Source of the DNA: Mycogone perniciosa
Lineage: Eukaryota > Ascomycota > Sordariomycetes > Hypocreales > Hypocreaceae
Reading direction: 5' to 3'
Assembly: GCA_025331125.1 (NCBI GenBank)
Contig: JAOALB010000004.1
Coordinates: 248,001-312,000 of the forward strand
Length of the DNA stretch: 64,000 nucleotides
A program made the translations under genes and the position numbers. How positions within the stretch are numbered: the stretch's first letter is position 1; each line of letters begins with the position of its first letter. Positions 31,679-42,929 of this stretch are shown here, in pieces. The notes under the pieces were generated by a model, which made no database searches, had not been told where the DNA came from, and saw only the letters and a program-made list of their open reading frames with translations.

Positions 31679-33343
31679 ATGCATACGGCCTCGGTGTTGC
31701 TATATCTCTTGTCACTCATCTCGGTTTCCTTTGCCGCAGGCTCACCAAAGGCTGTGACATGGGCAACCACGCCTGTCGGGCCTGACGGGCCTTGGAACGC
31801 CGTCCAGATTTCCCTAGGAAGCAATTCGCAGTCTCTGGCACTCTTCCCCGGCCATCTGTGGCAGACCATCGTCCCCACCTCGGATTATTGCTCCAAGAAT
31901 GCCTCGACAAGCCACTGCACGGCTGGCACTTATTCCAAGGACAAGGCTATATCAAGTAAGCTGAATGGCGTGCAGTTCAAACCTCCTGTTCAAGACGTCA
32001 TGGCCGGGGTTGAGATGAAGGGGAAGAAGCTGGACACGTACTTTGATACCTGCGATGTCGTCGGCCCCGTGCCCAACTGCTCGCTTGCATTGGTGGACGA
32101 CCAGATGATGGGATATCCAGGTGGACAATGGGTTCCCCTCTTTGCCGGCTGTCTCTCTCTTGGAGCTCCCTCCGCATATCAGTCTTATACTCAACTAAAC
32201 GGCCCCGCGATAAACGCCACGATTTTCCCTTGGTATCTCTCCGATCGTGGCACCATACCCTCTAGTTCCTTTGGCATGCATATAGGCTCGGCATCTTCAG
32301 CATCACCGATGGCTGGGTCTCTTAACTTTGGAGGCTTCGACAAGAACCGCATTACCGGAGACGTACTGACCTTGTCTGGTGGTCCCTCGGACCAGATTCT
32401 TCTTACTGACGTGGGCATCAACGTCATCAAAGGACAATCTCCATTTTCATTCTCCAACAAAAACGGTCTCTTGGCCAGTGGTAACTCTTCCATACCAAAG
32501 GCTGGGTTGCCCGTGACCATGGACGGCTGCAGCCCCTATCTGACCTTGCCGAAATCGACTTGCGACAGCATCTCCGCGAATCTTCCCGTCACGTACAACG
32601 CGTCGTTGGGCCTGTACTTGTGGGATACCCAAGATCCCAACTATGACCATATTATGAGCTCGGCGTCTGCACTCACCTTCTCATTCATGGGCAGTCAGAA
32701 CACCAAGTCAATAACCATCAATGTCCCCTTTCAGCACCTCAATCTCACCCTTGAGTCTCCACTGGTGAACACACCGGTCCCCTATTTCCCCTGCAGCACC
32801 GGCGGTACCGGCTCATATGTTCTTGGTCGAACCTTTCTACAGGACGCATTTATGGCTGGCAATTGGGAGAAGAACACATGGTGGCTAGCTCAAGCGCCCG
32901 GACCAAATATTCCACCCAACCCAGACGTAATCAGCATTGACCCGAGCGATACCTCCATCAGCGGCAGTGATAATGACTGGGTGGCCTCTTGGGATCGTAC
33001 CTGGTCAAGCCTTGCAGCCTCGAACAGCGCCAATCCACCGCCCGCAGGCCAAACCGCAGATCCTTCTCTAGGTTCCGGGCTTGCAACAGGGGCTAAAGCA
33101 GGTATTGGTGTTGGAGTTTCAGTCGGAGGTCTCCTTTTGATTGGCGCTGCCATCTTGTTCTGGCGGCGTAAACGTCAAGGTCAAGAGCAGCCTGTAGATG
33201 CATCGCCGTCTCAAGCGGTAGACACGAAGCAGCCAATTTCAGAACCACCTCTACAAGACCACAAGTTCCCAACTGCGGCTCCTGTCCCAGTTGAAGTTCC
33301 TGGTTCGCCTGTCCCGCAGCCCCAAGTGTATGAGCTGTCATAA
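31679..33343 (+). CDS. Membrane-anchored aspartic-protease-fold protein, probably catalytically inactive
   Basis: This is a single-exon gene of 554 aa. The signal peptide is residues 1-20. Residues 30-420 follow the two-lobed pepsin (A1) layout: WNAVQISLGSNSQSLALFPG opens the first lobe, GSLNFGGFDKNRITGDVLTL is the flap-side strand pair, and VTMDGCSPYLTLPKSTCD is the second-lobe active-site strand. The first catalytic Asp-Thr/Ser-Gly is absent (LALFPGHLWQT in its place) and the second is DGC rather than DTG/DSG. Peptidase activity is therefore doubtful. Several Asn-x-Ser/Thr sites suggest N-glycosylation. A transmembrane helix at about 472-495 ends in RRKR, with a short Pro-rich cytosolic tail. 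Many fungal genomes carry such anchored A1-like proteins; a surface sensor or adhesive role is only speculation. The start is the first ATG (31679), which begins the signal peptide. Confidence 0.85.
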   Translation: MHTASVLLYLLSLISVSFAAGSPKAVTWATTPVGPDGPWNAVQISLGSNSQSLALFPGHLWQTIVPTSDYCSKNASTSHCTAGTYSKDKAISSKLNGVQFKPPVQDVMAGVEMKGKKLDTYFDTCDVVGPVPNCSLALVDDQMMGYPGGQWVPLFAGCLSLGAPSAYQSYTQLNGPAINATIFPWYLSDRGTIPSSSFGMHIGSASSASPMAGSLNFGGFDKNRITGDVLTLSGGPSDQILLTDVGINVIKGQSPFSFSNKNGLLASGNSSIPKAGLPVTMDGCSPYLTLPKSTCDSISANLPVTYNASLGLYLWDTQDPNYDHIMSSASALTFSFMGSQNTKSITINVPFQHLNLTLESPLVNTPVPYFPCSTGGTGSYVLGRTFLQDAFMAGNWEKNTWWLAQAPGPNIPPNPDVISIDPSDTSISGSDNDWVASWDRTWSSLAASNSANPPPAGQTADPSLGSGLATGAKAGIGVGVSVGGLLLIGAAILFWRRKRQGQEQPVDASPSQAVDTKQPISEPPLQDHKFPTAAPVPVEVPGSPVPQPQVYELS

Positions 33344-33527
33344 TGCGGGATTAGTCGATCACGTTAGGATCAAAGATTAAATTGTATAATAATTTTGAAG
33401 GTGTGGTTTAAGTAACCGATATATAATTCTATGTTCTATCTTCTCCCGGTTATTGCCATTTGACGAGGGTCGCCTGAACTGCGCACCATCCTGCTCCTTT
33501 CATCTGAGAACTTCCAACATCAAATCC

Positions 33528-36161
33528 TTAAACCACAAACTTGCCGCCGCATGCACCACAAACCTCTCCAGACGAGCCCTCCACCACATCCGACGATCCC
33601 AAATGGTCCTGCGCCAGCTTTTCTAGTTCAGAGACCTCGAGACAACGAAGTTTACACACGGCGCATACGCGAGAGATGCCAGGCGCCATGATTGGGACCC
33701 CCGACGAGGCGCAAGTAGCTATACACCCATTGTTAAGTATGATGATTGGTGAGATCGCAGGCACTTTCTGATTTACTTACCAAAAGGGTGGCCATTCTCG
33801 CATATGGCTTCGTCGTCTTCAATCCTCAACCTGCTCTCGCAAAATACACATGGCATTTGCAGGGCCACATCCTTGAATAGTTCTCGCAGCGGACTAGGCT
33901 GTCTATTTGGAGGAGCCGTCTTTCTAGTGGATGTTGTTGCACCGGGGACTTCTCCACCAAGGCCGTACATCCACTCCCATACTCGACCTTCTGTCGTAAG
34001 CGGCTTTGAAATGGTTCGTGTCTGAGGCACGTTCTCGTCCGCGGGGACTTGCCAGTCGAAATAGATGCTTGACAGGCCCCGCCTATCTGGGTGCTGGGTG
34101 CTGTGCTTTGAAGCTAGAACGGCTGTACATCCATCTCCGGGAGATTGGGCCAATCCCCATAGTCGGAATCGATGCGGATGGACTTGTATGCGTGGCGTTG
34201 CGTCTTCGACCATTTTCTCTTCTCCGTCTTCAGAGTCGGAATCGAAATCCGAGTCCACGCCGTCGAGAGCAGCGGCTCGGGAAACGAGACGGGCTGTTTG
34301 ATCCGCTATATCTTCAGCCCACTGTGGCAATGATGCCTTTTCTTCAGGCAGGTTTGTCTGATACCAGTCTTGGTTCGTTGCTGTGGCGGATAGTCTGACG
34401 AGGGAGTAGTATGGGGCTGGAGGTTTATGGTGCGGATCAGGATTATGTATTATAAGACCTGGGAGATGAGTTTAGCGACGAGCAGAAGCTCAATATGGAG
34501 AAATATGTTACCTGTGATCGGGTTGGTGGGCATCTCATCTTCTTGCGCGTACATGGCGGAGCATTGCCAGGGGGAATGCTCAGGTGTCGGCTCGTTCAAA
34601 GCGCCGTTGAGTGCGACCTGGAAGGGCTTGACAACAAAAGGAGTCGCTATAACACCCCGTGCTATTTGGGCATCGCCTTCGGGCCATATCTGCAAAGAGT
34701 AAGTACTCTGACGATTCCAAGGATTTGTTGGCATACTGCATCCTCCCACTCGATAAAGGCATCACTGGAAAGAAATAGACATGTTGACGTTGTATCGCTC
34801 TCCTCGACTTCAATATTGGGGACGTGTCCCTTCTCCCAGTCTTCCTGTATCGTTACTCTTCGGAAGCCAACATGGTTCTTTGTAATGTATGCAAGTGTTG
34901 CTGTTCGATACCCTTCACAAACGAGCCAGGGGCTCCATCTTAGGGAGAAGATGCTTCCATGCGGGATGAAATCAGGGTCTGCAGGATCTATTGTCTGAGG
35001 GGGTGAGAATGTAGTCTGAGGAGCCATGGATATATAAAAACTCACACCATGCGGGCCTTTCCCATCAAACCTGGCCAGCTCCAACACATCCCAGACTGAC
35101 TCTTCTTCAGATACGCGCTTTGAGGACTGCCGATGAAGGAAGTACTGGACGCTCATTATGACAATCTCCCCTGCATCATTAGCATATGCCAGAAGTGCTC
35201 TCCCAGGAGCAATCTCCTTTGCCCACGAAAATGACACAATTCTTTCATTCATGTTCCGATATCCATCCTCACAACTGGCATCAGGAATAGGTAACCTGGC
35301 CCCTAGACCCCATAGCGTCTTCCAATTTTTGAAGCTCCGGCTTCGCATGCTAGAAGTGATTGTCGACCGTCGATCGATGTGCTCTCCGAAAGTAACCACA
35401 CTGCCGTTGGTAGTCAATGCTATCAAAACCGGTCGCAAGTTGCATCCCAACCCATTCGGCGACCACTCAACTCTGACGACCTGACCCAACGATGATCCCG
35501 ATTGTGTGAAAATGCCGTTTCCCACGCCCTTGAAGCCGTCGTCTTCACCAGACTTGGAAGGAGGCACTCTGACGCCAGCTTGGGCACATAGCTGTGCGTT
35601 AATGGCCGGGTTCGGATTTATAATGGACGACGGTTGCAGAGAGAGGGTGAATTGATACTGCGACGCATCTCGTTCGTCCGCATTGGCATCCTGATCTGCG
35701 AGATACTCTGGCAGAAAGATGTTGATGCATTCGGCTGTGGCGACTGCAAGCTCGGCATCACAGGACCATGCCAATGCATGTGGTGATAGCGGGCGCGACG
35801 ACAGCGGCAGAGTCTGGAGAGGCCGTGCCTGATAGATGGTGATTCAATAAAGTTAGCGAGCATATTTCAAGATGTCACAGTGATCGATCATTGGCATAAT
35901 CAATGTATGAGTGTCAAGGTTCAAGGAGAGGCAAATGAGAAGCGTCATTCAGATCGGACCAGATAGTAACCAATTTTGCTCGACAGTTAACAAAGTTATG
36001 GCATGGGACTCTGGTCTATCACCACCGATGATGGATAACCTCAGCAAGAGCATGAATGTAATGAAACCAGTTTGGCCTGGGGAGAAGATGACTCCGTGCC
36101 ACCTGCGAGAAGCCCAAGCTGTGAAAATGTCAACAGAAGATCTCACCTTGAATCGGTCCAT
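33528..36161 (-). CDS. TFIIIC subunit (GTF3C4/Sfc9-like) with C-terminal zinc finger
   Basis: This is an RNA polymerase III initiation factor component that binds tRNA-gene promoters. Exons 36161-36147, 35828-35046, 34994-34737, 34689-34512, 34458-33781 and 33718-33528 add up to an uninterrupted 700-aa frame. The N-terminal WD-like propeller starts PLSPHALAWSCDAELAVATAE, the usual opening of the TFIIIC delta domain, and continues VVRVEWSPNGLG and FSLRWSPWLVCEGYRTATLAYI. The C-terminal zinc-finger module reads CVFCESR, ICENGHPFATCASSG, APGISRVCAVCKLRC and CGACGGKF (about 614-700). Exon 1 (15 nt, MDRFK) and its 318-nt intron are the least certain part; they give an in-frame start. The 51-nt intron at 34995-35045 is stop-free and divisible by three. 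It was removed because of its GTGAGT and CCTCAG borders. The gene is convergent with the protease-like gene, 184 bp away. Confidence 0.88.
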
Positions 36162-36727
36162 GTTATGAATTGCACGACACGAGCAGATACGTGAGATGGC
36201 GCAGTATCGAAACTCAAGCCATCAGCGCATCATTAAATTGCGGGATTCGCAAATTTTCTCCTGGACAAAAAAGAAGTTGTTGAATTCTTTAGGTTCAACT
36301 CTCATAAGATCACTCGATGCGAGTTTGAAATGCTCACAAGCCCATTCTCAGGGTTGCTGACTAAGACATCGACTGGCCCCAACCTTCAACTCAACAGCTA
36401 GTACTACTACAATACCGGATACTGAGGATATGGATACTACCAGCAACTTATGCTTGAACAGTCGGGCCTTCATGCAACTCCTTATATACCATACCATATG
36501 AACCTCCGTGAAATGCGCCCTTCAGATTGTGCTGAGACGCTGGGCTCTTTGGTTCGCTAGAGAGCTCTTGTCGTGCAATTCAGGACATTTGAATGCCTTT
36601 CGGCAATCTAGGCGCAGTATTTCATCATCAATCGTGTGGCCAGAAGCCACTCTATGTTGCAAGAGCACCAAGCTTGTGATGCCCGCGTCTCTAAAAAGTC
36701 GAACTTCGTACTAGTGGGGAGTAAAGC
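36162..36727. other. Intergenic region between the TFIIIC subunit and GPI8
   Basis: It carries the 3' flank of GPI8 and the promoter of the TFIIIC gene, both read leftwards. No gene is visible. Confidence 0.6.
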
Positions 36728-37944
36728 TCATGCTTCCAAGAAGGTGCCGATACCCCACAACAGAGCACACCCAGCAAGGGCCGTGGCGCCGACAACCTTC
36801 TTCGTCCACCAGTTGTCTTCAGTAAGAGCAGTGGCGCCTTGGATCTTCTTGGGCGGCGCTGTTGGGACACTGGCGGGCACGGATGAGACATTGTGCCGGG
36901 CTGCATCCTCCTCAGCAGCCTTTTGCCTCAGCATAGCGATGGTCTTGCTCAACTCTAGAAGCTCTTCCTCCAAGGCCAAACCCTTAGCCCGGTCCACCTC
37001 CACGTTCTGTATATTTCCGAAGAAGTCGGTAATCAGACGGCTTCGTGCGGCGTCAGCTCCACCAGGGAAAAGATCGTACCGGACACCGGGGTTTGAGTGT
37101 ATCTTTTCATAGTCGTAGCTATCGAAGAGTTCGCCCACAGTCTTCTTGCTGCTCAGATCTTGGACATGTGACTCTAGGAACTCTAGGTTGTAGTATGTGT
37201 ATCGATCAATGACGGCGACTCCAACGTCGTTGTCGGCATGGTGCGAATAGGATGATTGGTCAAGCTCGGAGGATCCGGTGGCGATGATGTTTGGTGAGTA
37301 GAGCCTGCTGTACATGGTATTTGCCTGGCAGGTGTCGATCATGAATAGGATTTCATGGTATCTAAGCACGTTAGCAATGCAAGACGGAATAGAGCCAGGG
37401 GAGCATAATACCGCTTCTTCTCCCACATCTGTTCGAACGCATCAGCAAGATCAAAGGCGCCAATTTCCTCAGCGTCCTGGAACTTCAAAAACTCATTGCC
37501 GCCGTGTCCAGTCATGTACACCAGGATATTGCTTCGATCATCGGTCAAAAGACGTTTGCTTCGGGGAGTCTCGTCGCCAACGCGATCAGTTAACAGCCGG
37601 ATGAAATTCTCCACAGTGACCTCGTAGCCGCGATAGTCCACCTCGATATTATCACCGTATAGGTCCACCGCGCGGTCAGAGTTGCTGTAGACTGTGCCGG
37701 GGAATGCATTTCGGGGATTGCAGGCCATGTCGTCCGGTAGCATGAGGATGATTTGCGAGTCGGGGATGCCGAGGCGTTTGACGGTTCGATACATGGAAAG
37801 GACATTGGCGAGATGGCGGTAATTGAACCAGAACCGCGAAGTGCAGACGAGGACAGCCCAGTTGCTCGTGTGCTCCGAGACGACGAGGGTGGCCAACAGG
37901 GCCGAGGCCACGATGGCCTGGAGCCGAAGACTTGAGGGCTTCAT
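36728..37944 (-). CDS. gpi8: GPI8, catalytic subunit of GPI transamidase
   Basis: GPI8/PIG-K is the caspase-like cysteine protease that cleaves the C-terminal signal of precursor proteins in the ER and attaches the GPI anchor. Exons 37944-37412 and 37361-36728 give 388 aa. The intron is GTATTA...CTTAG with a GCTAAC branch point. The signal peptide is followed by SNWAVLVCTSRFWFNYRH, the family opening. The catalytic His lies in VYMTGHGGNEFLKFQD (about residue 147) and the catalytic Cys in FMIDTCQANTMY (about 188). A C-terminal transmembrane helix lies at about 366-385. An in-frame ATG 20 codons upstream (38004) would add an Asn-Pro repeat encoded by a G-rich repeat on the opposite strand. I preferred the downstream ATG because it begins the signal peptide. 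Confidence 0.96.
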
Positions 37945-39262
37945 TGTAGGTAATAGATTGGGATTGGGGTTGGGGTTGGGATTGAAGGGTCTAGATAGCA
38001 CCAAAGAGCTAGCTATGACCGCGACGCCATGAGTAGCATGACAATGTGTACAATGCGCGATGCAGCTTCAGTATGCTGAATCAACAGGTGAATTGCTGAT
38101 GTCGAGTCGCGAAAGTGACAAATGCATCATTACCCAAGATTACAAATCTGGCTTAGACAGGCGGAGATGCACAGCCACAGTGCCCCTTGCGCTAACACAG
38201 AATCTGTGGCGATGCCGTACCCAGGTACTCCGTACTTCGTACCTTGTAGTACTTTGTACTGATGGCGCGGGGTGTGGAGAAGTCCAAGGGTCCATTTGAC
38301 TTTTGAAGCTCACAACTAACTTGTTACATCCCAGCTAGTAAGACTATGTGAAGGACCGATAACTTGGAACAACGTAGCTATACCGAATTGATGTACGACT
38401 ATCGAGGAGTCACATGTTACGCCGGTCTTTATGATTCATCTTAAATATCGATTGTTCTGTGTCAGTCAGCTTCAAGCCTATAGTCTCGCGCTCATTCCTC
38501 GTTCGAATGCTCTCACTGTGCTAGAACGCTAGGATATCACTTTTTAGCGTATCGTCGTAGCTGAGTTTGCACCATTGACCATAGTCGAGATAAAAGGATA
38601 ACAAGTCATTTAGGTCCAGACTCTGAACGAACTTAAAAGTTGTTAGCCTGCATGACTCCAACATGGGGTTTTGCGCACCCCACGTGCCATGACAGACTAC
38701 GAGTACTCCGTATGTATGTACCTAATAAAAATAGTGTCAAGTGGAGAAAAGAGCTAAAAGCTCTCCGCATCACATGGGAGACGGAATTCGGTTGATAATA
38801 CGTAGTACTCGTAGTAGTATTATGTATGCTTTTGTTCATGGAGCAACTCTGGTTGGTTTCACAGTAAACCATCGAGTCGATTCGAGTTTCGCCTACCGAT
38901 GTCAAGCCGAAATTGTTACTCTACCTACTCCGTAGGTATCTGAACATTGATCACCCGTCACTGAACAGCCATCAGACGACACAAAGACGGACTCCTCGAA
39001 TTAACCCCCCCAACCGCCACCACTCACGCGCATTCGGGTCACAAAAAGGTCAATTTTGAGCGGCATTGAATGCCTCCAGAAATCTATCCACCGCCAACCC
39101 TGAGCCTAATGCTGCGATAGAACAGCGAGACCGCGAACCTTGTACCCGCAGCCTAGAGGGCACTTCTATTTCTTCAGAAGCCGCCTGTCACTGATCTGTC
39201 GTTCCCGCAACCACCCTCGCTGCTCTGCTCTGCTCTGCTCTGATCCTGACGACTAACTAAAC
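37945..39262. other. Divergent region between GPI8 and the histidine phosphatase gene
   Basis: It contains a TTGGGG/TTGGGA repeat (37958-37984), a chain of GTAC-NNN units starting with the exact GTACTCCGTAC at 38225, further variants near 38700 and 38930, and a CTCTG run (39218-39242) just before the downstream start codon. No gene is visible. Confidence 0.65.
37958..37984. repeat. TTGGGG-type G-rich repeat next to the GPI8 start
   Basis: Four to five TTGGGA or TTGGGG units lie on the plus strand, antisense to the GPI8 leader. G-quadruplex formation is possible. It resembles telomere-like repeats but lies inside a gene-dense region and is short. Confidence 0.75.
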
Positions 39263-41268
39263 ATGGGTCGGCTGCCGTCACACATCTTTGTCGTAAGGTT
39301 GGTATTGCCTTGGCCATAGAGAAGACCGCAATCGCTAACGTGGTGTCTAGACATGGAAACCGACTCGATGCCGCCGACAAGCAATGGCACCTCACCTCGC
39401 CGACCCCTTACGACCCTCCCCTGACCTATGGTGGCTTTCTCCAGGCCAGGCTGGTTGGCAATCAAATCGGGAGCATGCTGGAGCAAGCCAAGGTCGATGC
39501 CGAAGTAACAAAGAACGGGGCTGCATTGAGCGGGAAGCGTAGGCGCTTCAGGATCGTCATCCACAGCTCTCCCTTCCTGCGGTGCGTTCAGACGTCGGTT
39601 GGCATCAGCTCTGGTCTCGCGCAAACATCTCCCGATTCCATCTTCCACCCGTCTGATGTCATTGTGTCACGCAGCGCGCCGAACAGCCCTGTCACCCAGT
39701 TTAGATCAGCACTGTTGCGGCTGGACCCTTTCCTGGGAGAATGGCTGTCGCCGGAATACTTTGAAATGATCACGCCGCCGCCGGGAGCTGCCCTGATGAT
39801 TGGTGGCGCAAAAGCAGAGCTCTTAAGGCGCGAGGACTATAGCATGTATACGGACTGGGCCGCCGCAAGCAATAACTCGATCCCAACTAATGCTCTATGG
39901 AGCGCCATTCCAACATCGACTTTGGCGAATACGGCACCATCGCCCACATCAGAGGGCGATGGTACGTTTGGTACTTCAGCATTGGCCGCAGCTTTGTCTC
40001 GTACGCCTGCGGAGAAAAAAGGTTACGCGCCTCCACGGCCCATGTATGCTGTATCAAGCAGTGGAAAGATCCCCGAGGGATTTGTGGCGCATGCCAGAGA
40101 CTCCTGCATCATGGTTGACTATCAATGGGATTCGATGAGGGATGCTCTCGACTTTGGTGACGGTGGAAAGTTTGGTGAGGAATGGATTGACATGCATCAG
40201 AGGTTTCGCCGAGGATTGAAGAAACTGGTCAGCTGGTACGTGACTACAGACAACCCCGACGAGTTGATGCCGGTGCCAGTGAGAGAGGAAAATGGCAGCG
40301 GCCAGGATGACGAGGACGAAGTGGAGACGGTCATCGTCATCGTGTCTCACGGCGCGGGTTGTAATGCGCTCATCGGAGCCATCACTCATCAGCCCGTTCT
40401 CATGGATGTAGGAATCGCGTCCATTACCATGGCAGTTCGGAAGCCCGACGTCCATCACTCCAAGACACTCCTCGCTACGAAGCCCCAGGACCTGGTAACT
40501 GTCGACGAGATCTATGACATACGGTTATCTGCAAGCACGGGGCACTTGCGCTCCAACTCTGGGACACCCGTGTCTACGAGATCCGGTTCTACAGCCAATA
40601 TATGGAGCCCCGGCCCGCGTGGTCGCACATCAACATTTAGCAGCACCGTGGGAGGGCCAGTTATTAACCCGTTCACATATGACGAGCCCTTTTCGTCTAT
40701 AGGCAGCCGGAGCAGCTCGGCAAGTGCCACAGTCGAGACGACGGCTTTCCGTCGGGAATCAGGTTCCAGTCGACGCCCCCCACGAGCTTCGGGCCTCTCA
40801 AGCGCAGGGAATGGCTACCCGTCGAACAACACTCCGCCATCTGGATTATGGGCACCGGCCCCTTCATCACTACGCCTCATGGACGATGGCAACAATGAAG
40901 AGGCGGTGGATGACTTTGACGCTCTATTGCCGGACTTTGACAACAAGAGATTTAAAACAGTCCTCGAAGAAGCGATAAATGAGGACACTGGCGCGGAACC
41001 CTTCCCGGATATCACCCTCGCAGTCCAGCCGCCCTCTCCGCTGGAACCACTAACATCTGTTCCGCCCAAAGGACCAGCTTTTGCGGCGCCTATTAAGCTC
41101 CACACTGATTTCAGCGGGCTTGGTAGCCCAGTAGAAGAAGTGGTCCTCCCTCAATTGGGAGGTGGCCTCGGCGGTCTATGGGGCCTGCCCTTACCACCCG
41201 GCGAGGCGGAGAGGTTTCGCGATCTCAGTCATACAAAGCGGCGGTGGACTGTAAACGAGCGTGTTTAA
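39263..41268 (+). CDS. Histidine phosphatase superfamily (phosphoglycerate-mutase-like) protein
   Basis: Exons 39263-39297 and 39351-41268 give 650 aa. The intron uses a weak donor (GTTGGT) but a good branch (GCTAAC) and CTAG acceptor. It was chosen because it creates IFVVRHGNRLDAAD, the RHG catalytic motif (His13 the phosphate acceptor). TYGGFLQARLVGNQI and IHSSPFLRCVQTS follow, as in UBASH3/Sts-like and fungal members. The second catalytic His is in VIVSHGAGCNALIGAI (about residue 344). From about 400 to 560 the chain is Ser/Pro/Thr-rich and likely disordered, with conserved-looking acidic patches near 530-570. The substrate is unknown: the long insertions and tail separate it from glycolytic phosphoglycerate mutase. 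The start is the ATG directly after the CTCTG leader. Confidence 0.88.
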
Positions 41269-41839
41269 TGAGCGAGGAGATAAGATGATGATCTATTCGA
41301 ACGGACTGGCGCAAACGAGCCATAGGTATTGCTGGTGACTTGTAGGATGCTAATGGTTTTGGCAGCGAGGACTCCTCCCAAACCTGGTGGGCTTTGTTTT
41401 CTTTGCATTCGGCATAACATGAACAGCGTGGAGATATTTTCTTCTAGAGATATGCCAGCCGGGGTTATTGCATGACAATTAATGATTCGCTTTTATGAAT
41501 GTACATCATGATATGGGTTCTCTAGCAAGCGAATGAAGACTGTGCTTTTGGATGTCCCTCTCTCTTTATAGAAGTCATTCGTATGAAGTACATGTATGTC
41601 TATGTCCGGCTAGATTTGAAGGGATGTCTACCACTCTTTAAGCTTTCGATAACTCTCCTCCTTAGAAACCATGTTCACTGCTTCATGCCGTCCCAAAAGA
41701 TGCTCCCAACTCCTTCTCTCCAACGGATACCAATAGTGATATAGATACATAACATGCAAAAAAACCAAAGGCTGCTGCTGCTGTTTTCCCTCCTTTTTAC
41801 TCTTTTGTATTCTTTTTTCTTCTTCTTTCATCAACAACT
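41269..41839. other. Convergent intergenic region
   Basis: These are the 3' flanks of the histidine phosphatase gene and the carnitine carrier, T-rich near 41800. No gene is seen. Confidence 0.65.
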
Positions 41840-42929
41840 TCATGCAAACATCTTGTTCATGGCCTGGTGCGCCAACTCAACACCCAAGAACGTCGCCGCA
41901 TTCGCAGGCACCGCTCTCGTCAACGCAGGCCCAAAGCCAGGGAAGAAAGCCTTGTACCCTCCCTTTCCGTACAGCTCGCGGACCACGCCAGATAGTGTCA
42001 CGTTGCCCTCGGCGGTCTGGAGCCGAGACTTGACGGTATCAATAGGGAAGACAGGAATCCACATGGCCACACCCGCAGCAGCGCCTGCGCACGTCACAGC
42101 CGTAAGACTCAACTGACCCGTCGGCTTGCCCGTCTCTGGGTCCTTCGGGCTGAGCTTGCGCTTGATGTACTCGTAGGCAGCGAAGTACGCAGCAGAACCA
42201 GGGCCGTCACGCGCAAGGGTGGCGACGCTGCCGCGGAAGACTGAGCGCACGCCACCTTCGCGGTAGAGCTGGCGGACGACGTCCACGCCGCCGCTGTATT
42301 TTGGCTTTTCGCCGGGGGCGAGGGGCTTTTGGCCCTGGACTTGGAGGATGACTTTGACGCGCTCGAAGGGAGCGGTGATGGCGGTCATGGGGATGGCAGA
42401 GAGGAAGCCGGCGGTGGCGAGCTGGCCAATGGAGAGGCCATCAGGACCGATGGGAGAGACGTTGCCGACGATTTGCTTGCCGAGGTCATAACCCCAGAAG
42501 GAGACGGCGACTGCAGGGTTATCTTGTTAGCAAGGATACCTGTTTGTCTGTATGTATGTATGCATGTGTGTATGAGAAGAGGCACATACACATTGGAGTA
42601 ACGCCGACCAGCGGCGCGCTCACACCGGCGTATAGACCCCTCCGCAGGCCATCTCTCGCAATGCTCTTGCGCACGACATCAATGGCACCCTTGTAGACGC
42701 CGCGCTCGGCCGTCTGCAGACGGACCTTGACAAGATCGAACGGGTGGCCGATGACGACGGCGCAGATGCCACCGAAACCGCCGGCGGCGAAGGAGCGTAG
42801 TTGCGAGAGGAGGGCGGATTGTGTCTGGGGAGCGGATTCCTTGACTTCTTGTTTGCTGGGCAGTTTGTCGGCGATTTGTTGGCTGGCGACGGAGACGGCC
42901 TCGGCGGGGGCAGAGGAGTCGGAGGACAT
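41840..42929 (-). CDS. crc1: Mitochondrial carnitine/acylcarnitine carrier
   Basis: This inner-membrane carrier exchanges acylcarnitine for carnitine, linking peroxisomal and cytosolic acyl units to mitochondria. Exons 42929-42590 and 42510-41840 give 336 aa. The 79-nt intron (GTATGT...TGCAG) carries TATG repeats, and splicing restores GVTPMFAVSFWGYDLGK. Three mitochondrial-carrier repeats are visible through their signatures: HPFDLVKVRLQ, APFERVKVILQ and FPIDTVKSRLQ. FAAGGFGGICAVVIG and RGSVATLARDGPGSAAYFAAYEY match the CRC1/acuH group. The N-terminal 45 residues are polar and specific to fungi. A glutamine-rich or aspartate carrier can be excluded by the RDGPGSAAYF block. It is a housekeeping gene, often induced by acetate or fatty acids in fungi. 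Confidence 0.94.

Noticed and set aside
37958..37984. TTGGGG repeats as a telomere relic
   Set aside because: Too short, not the fungal TTAGGG unit, and located at the 5' end of a housekeeping gene.
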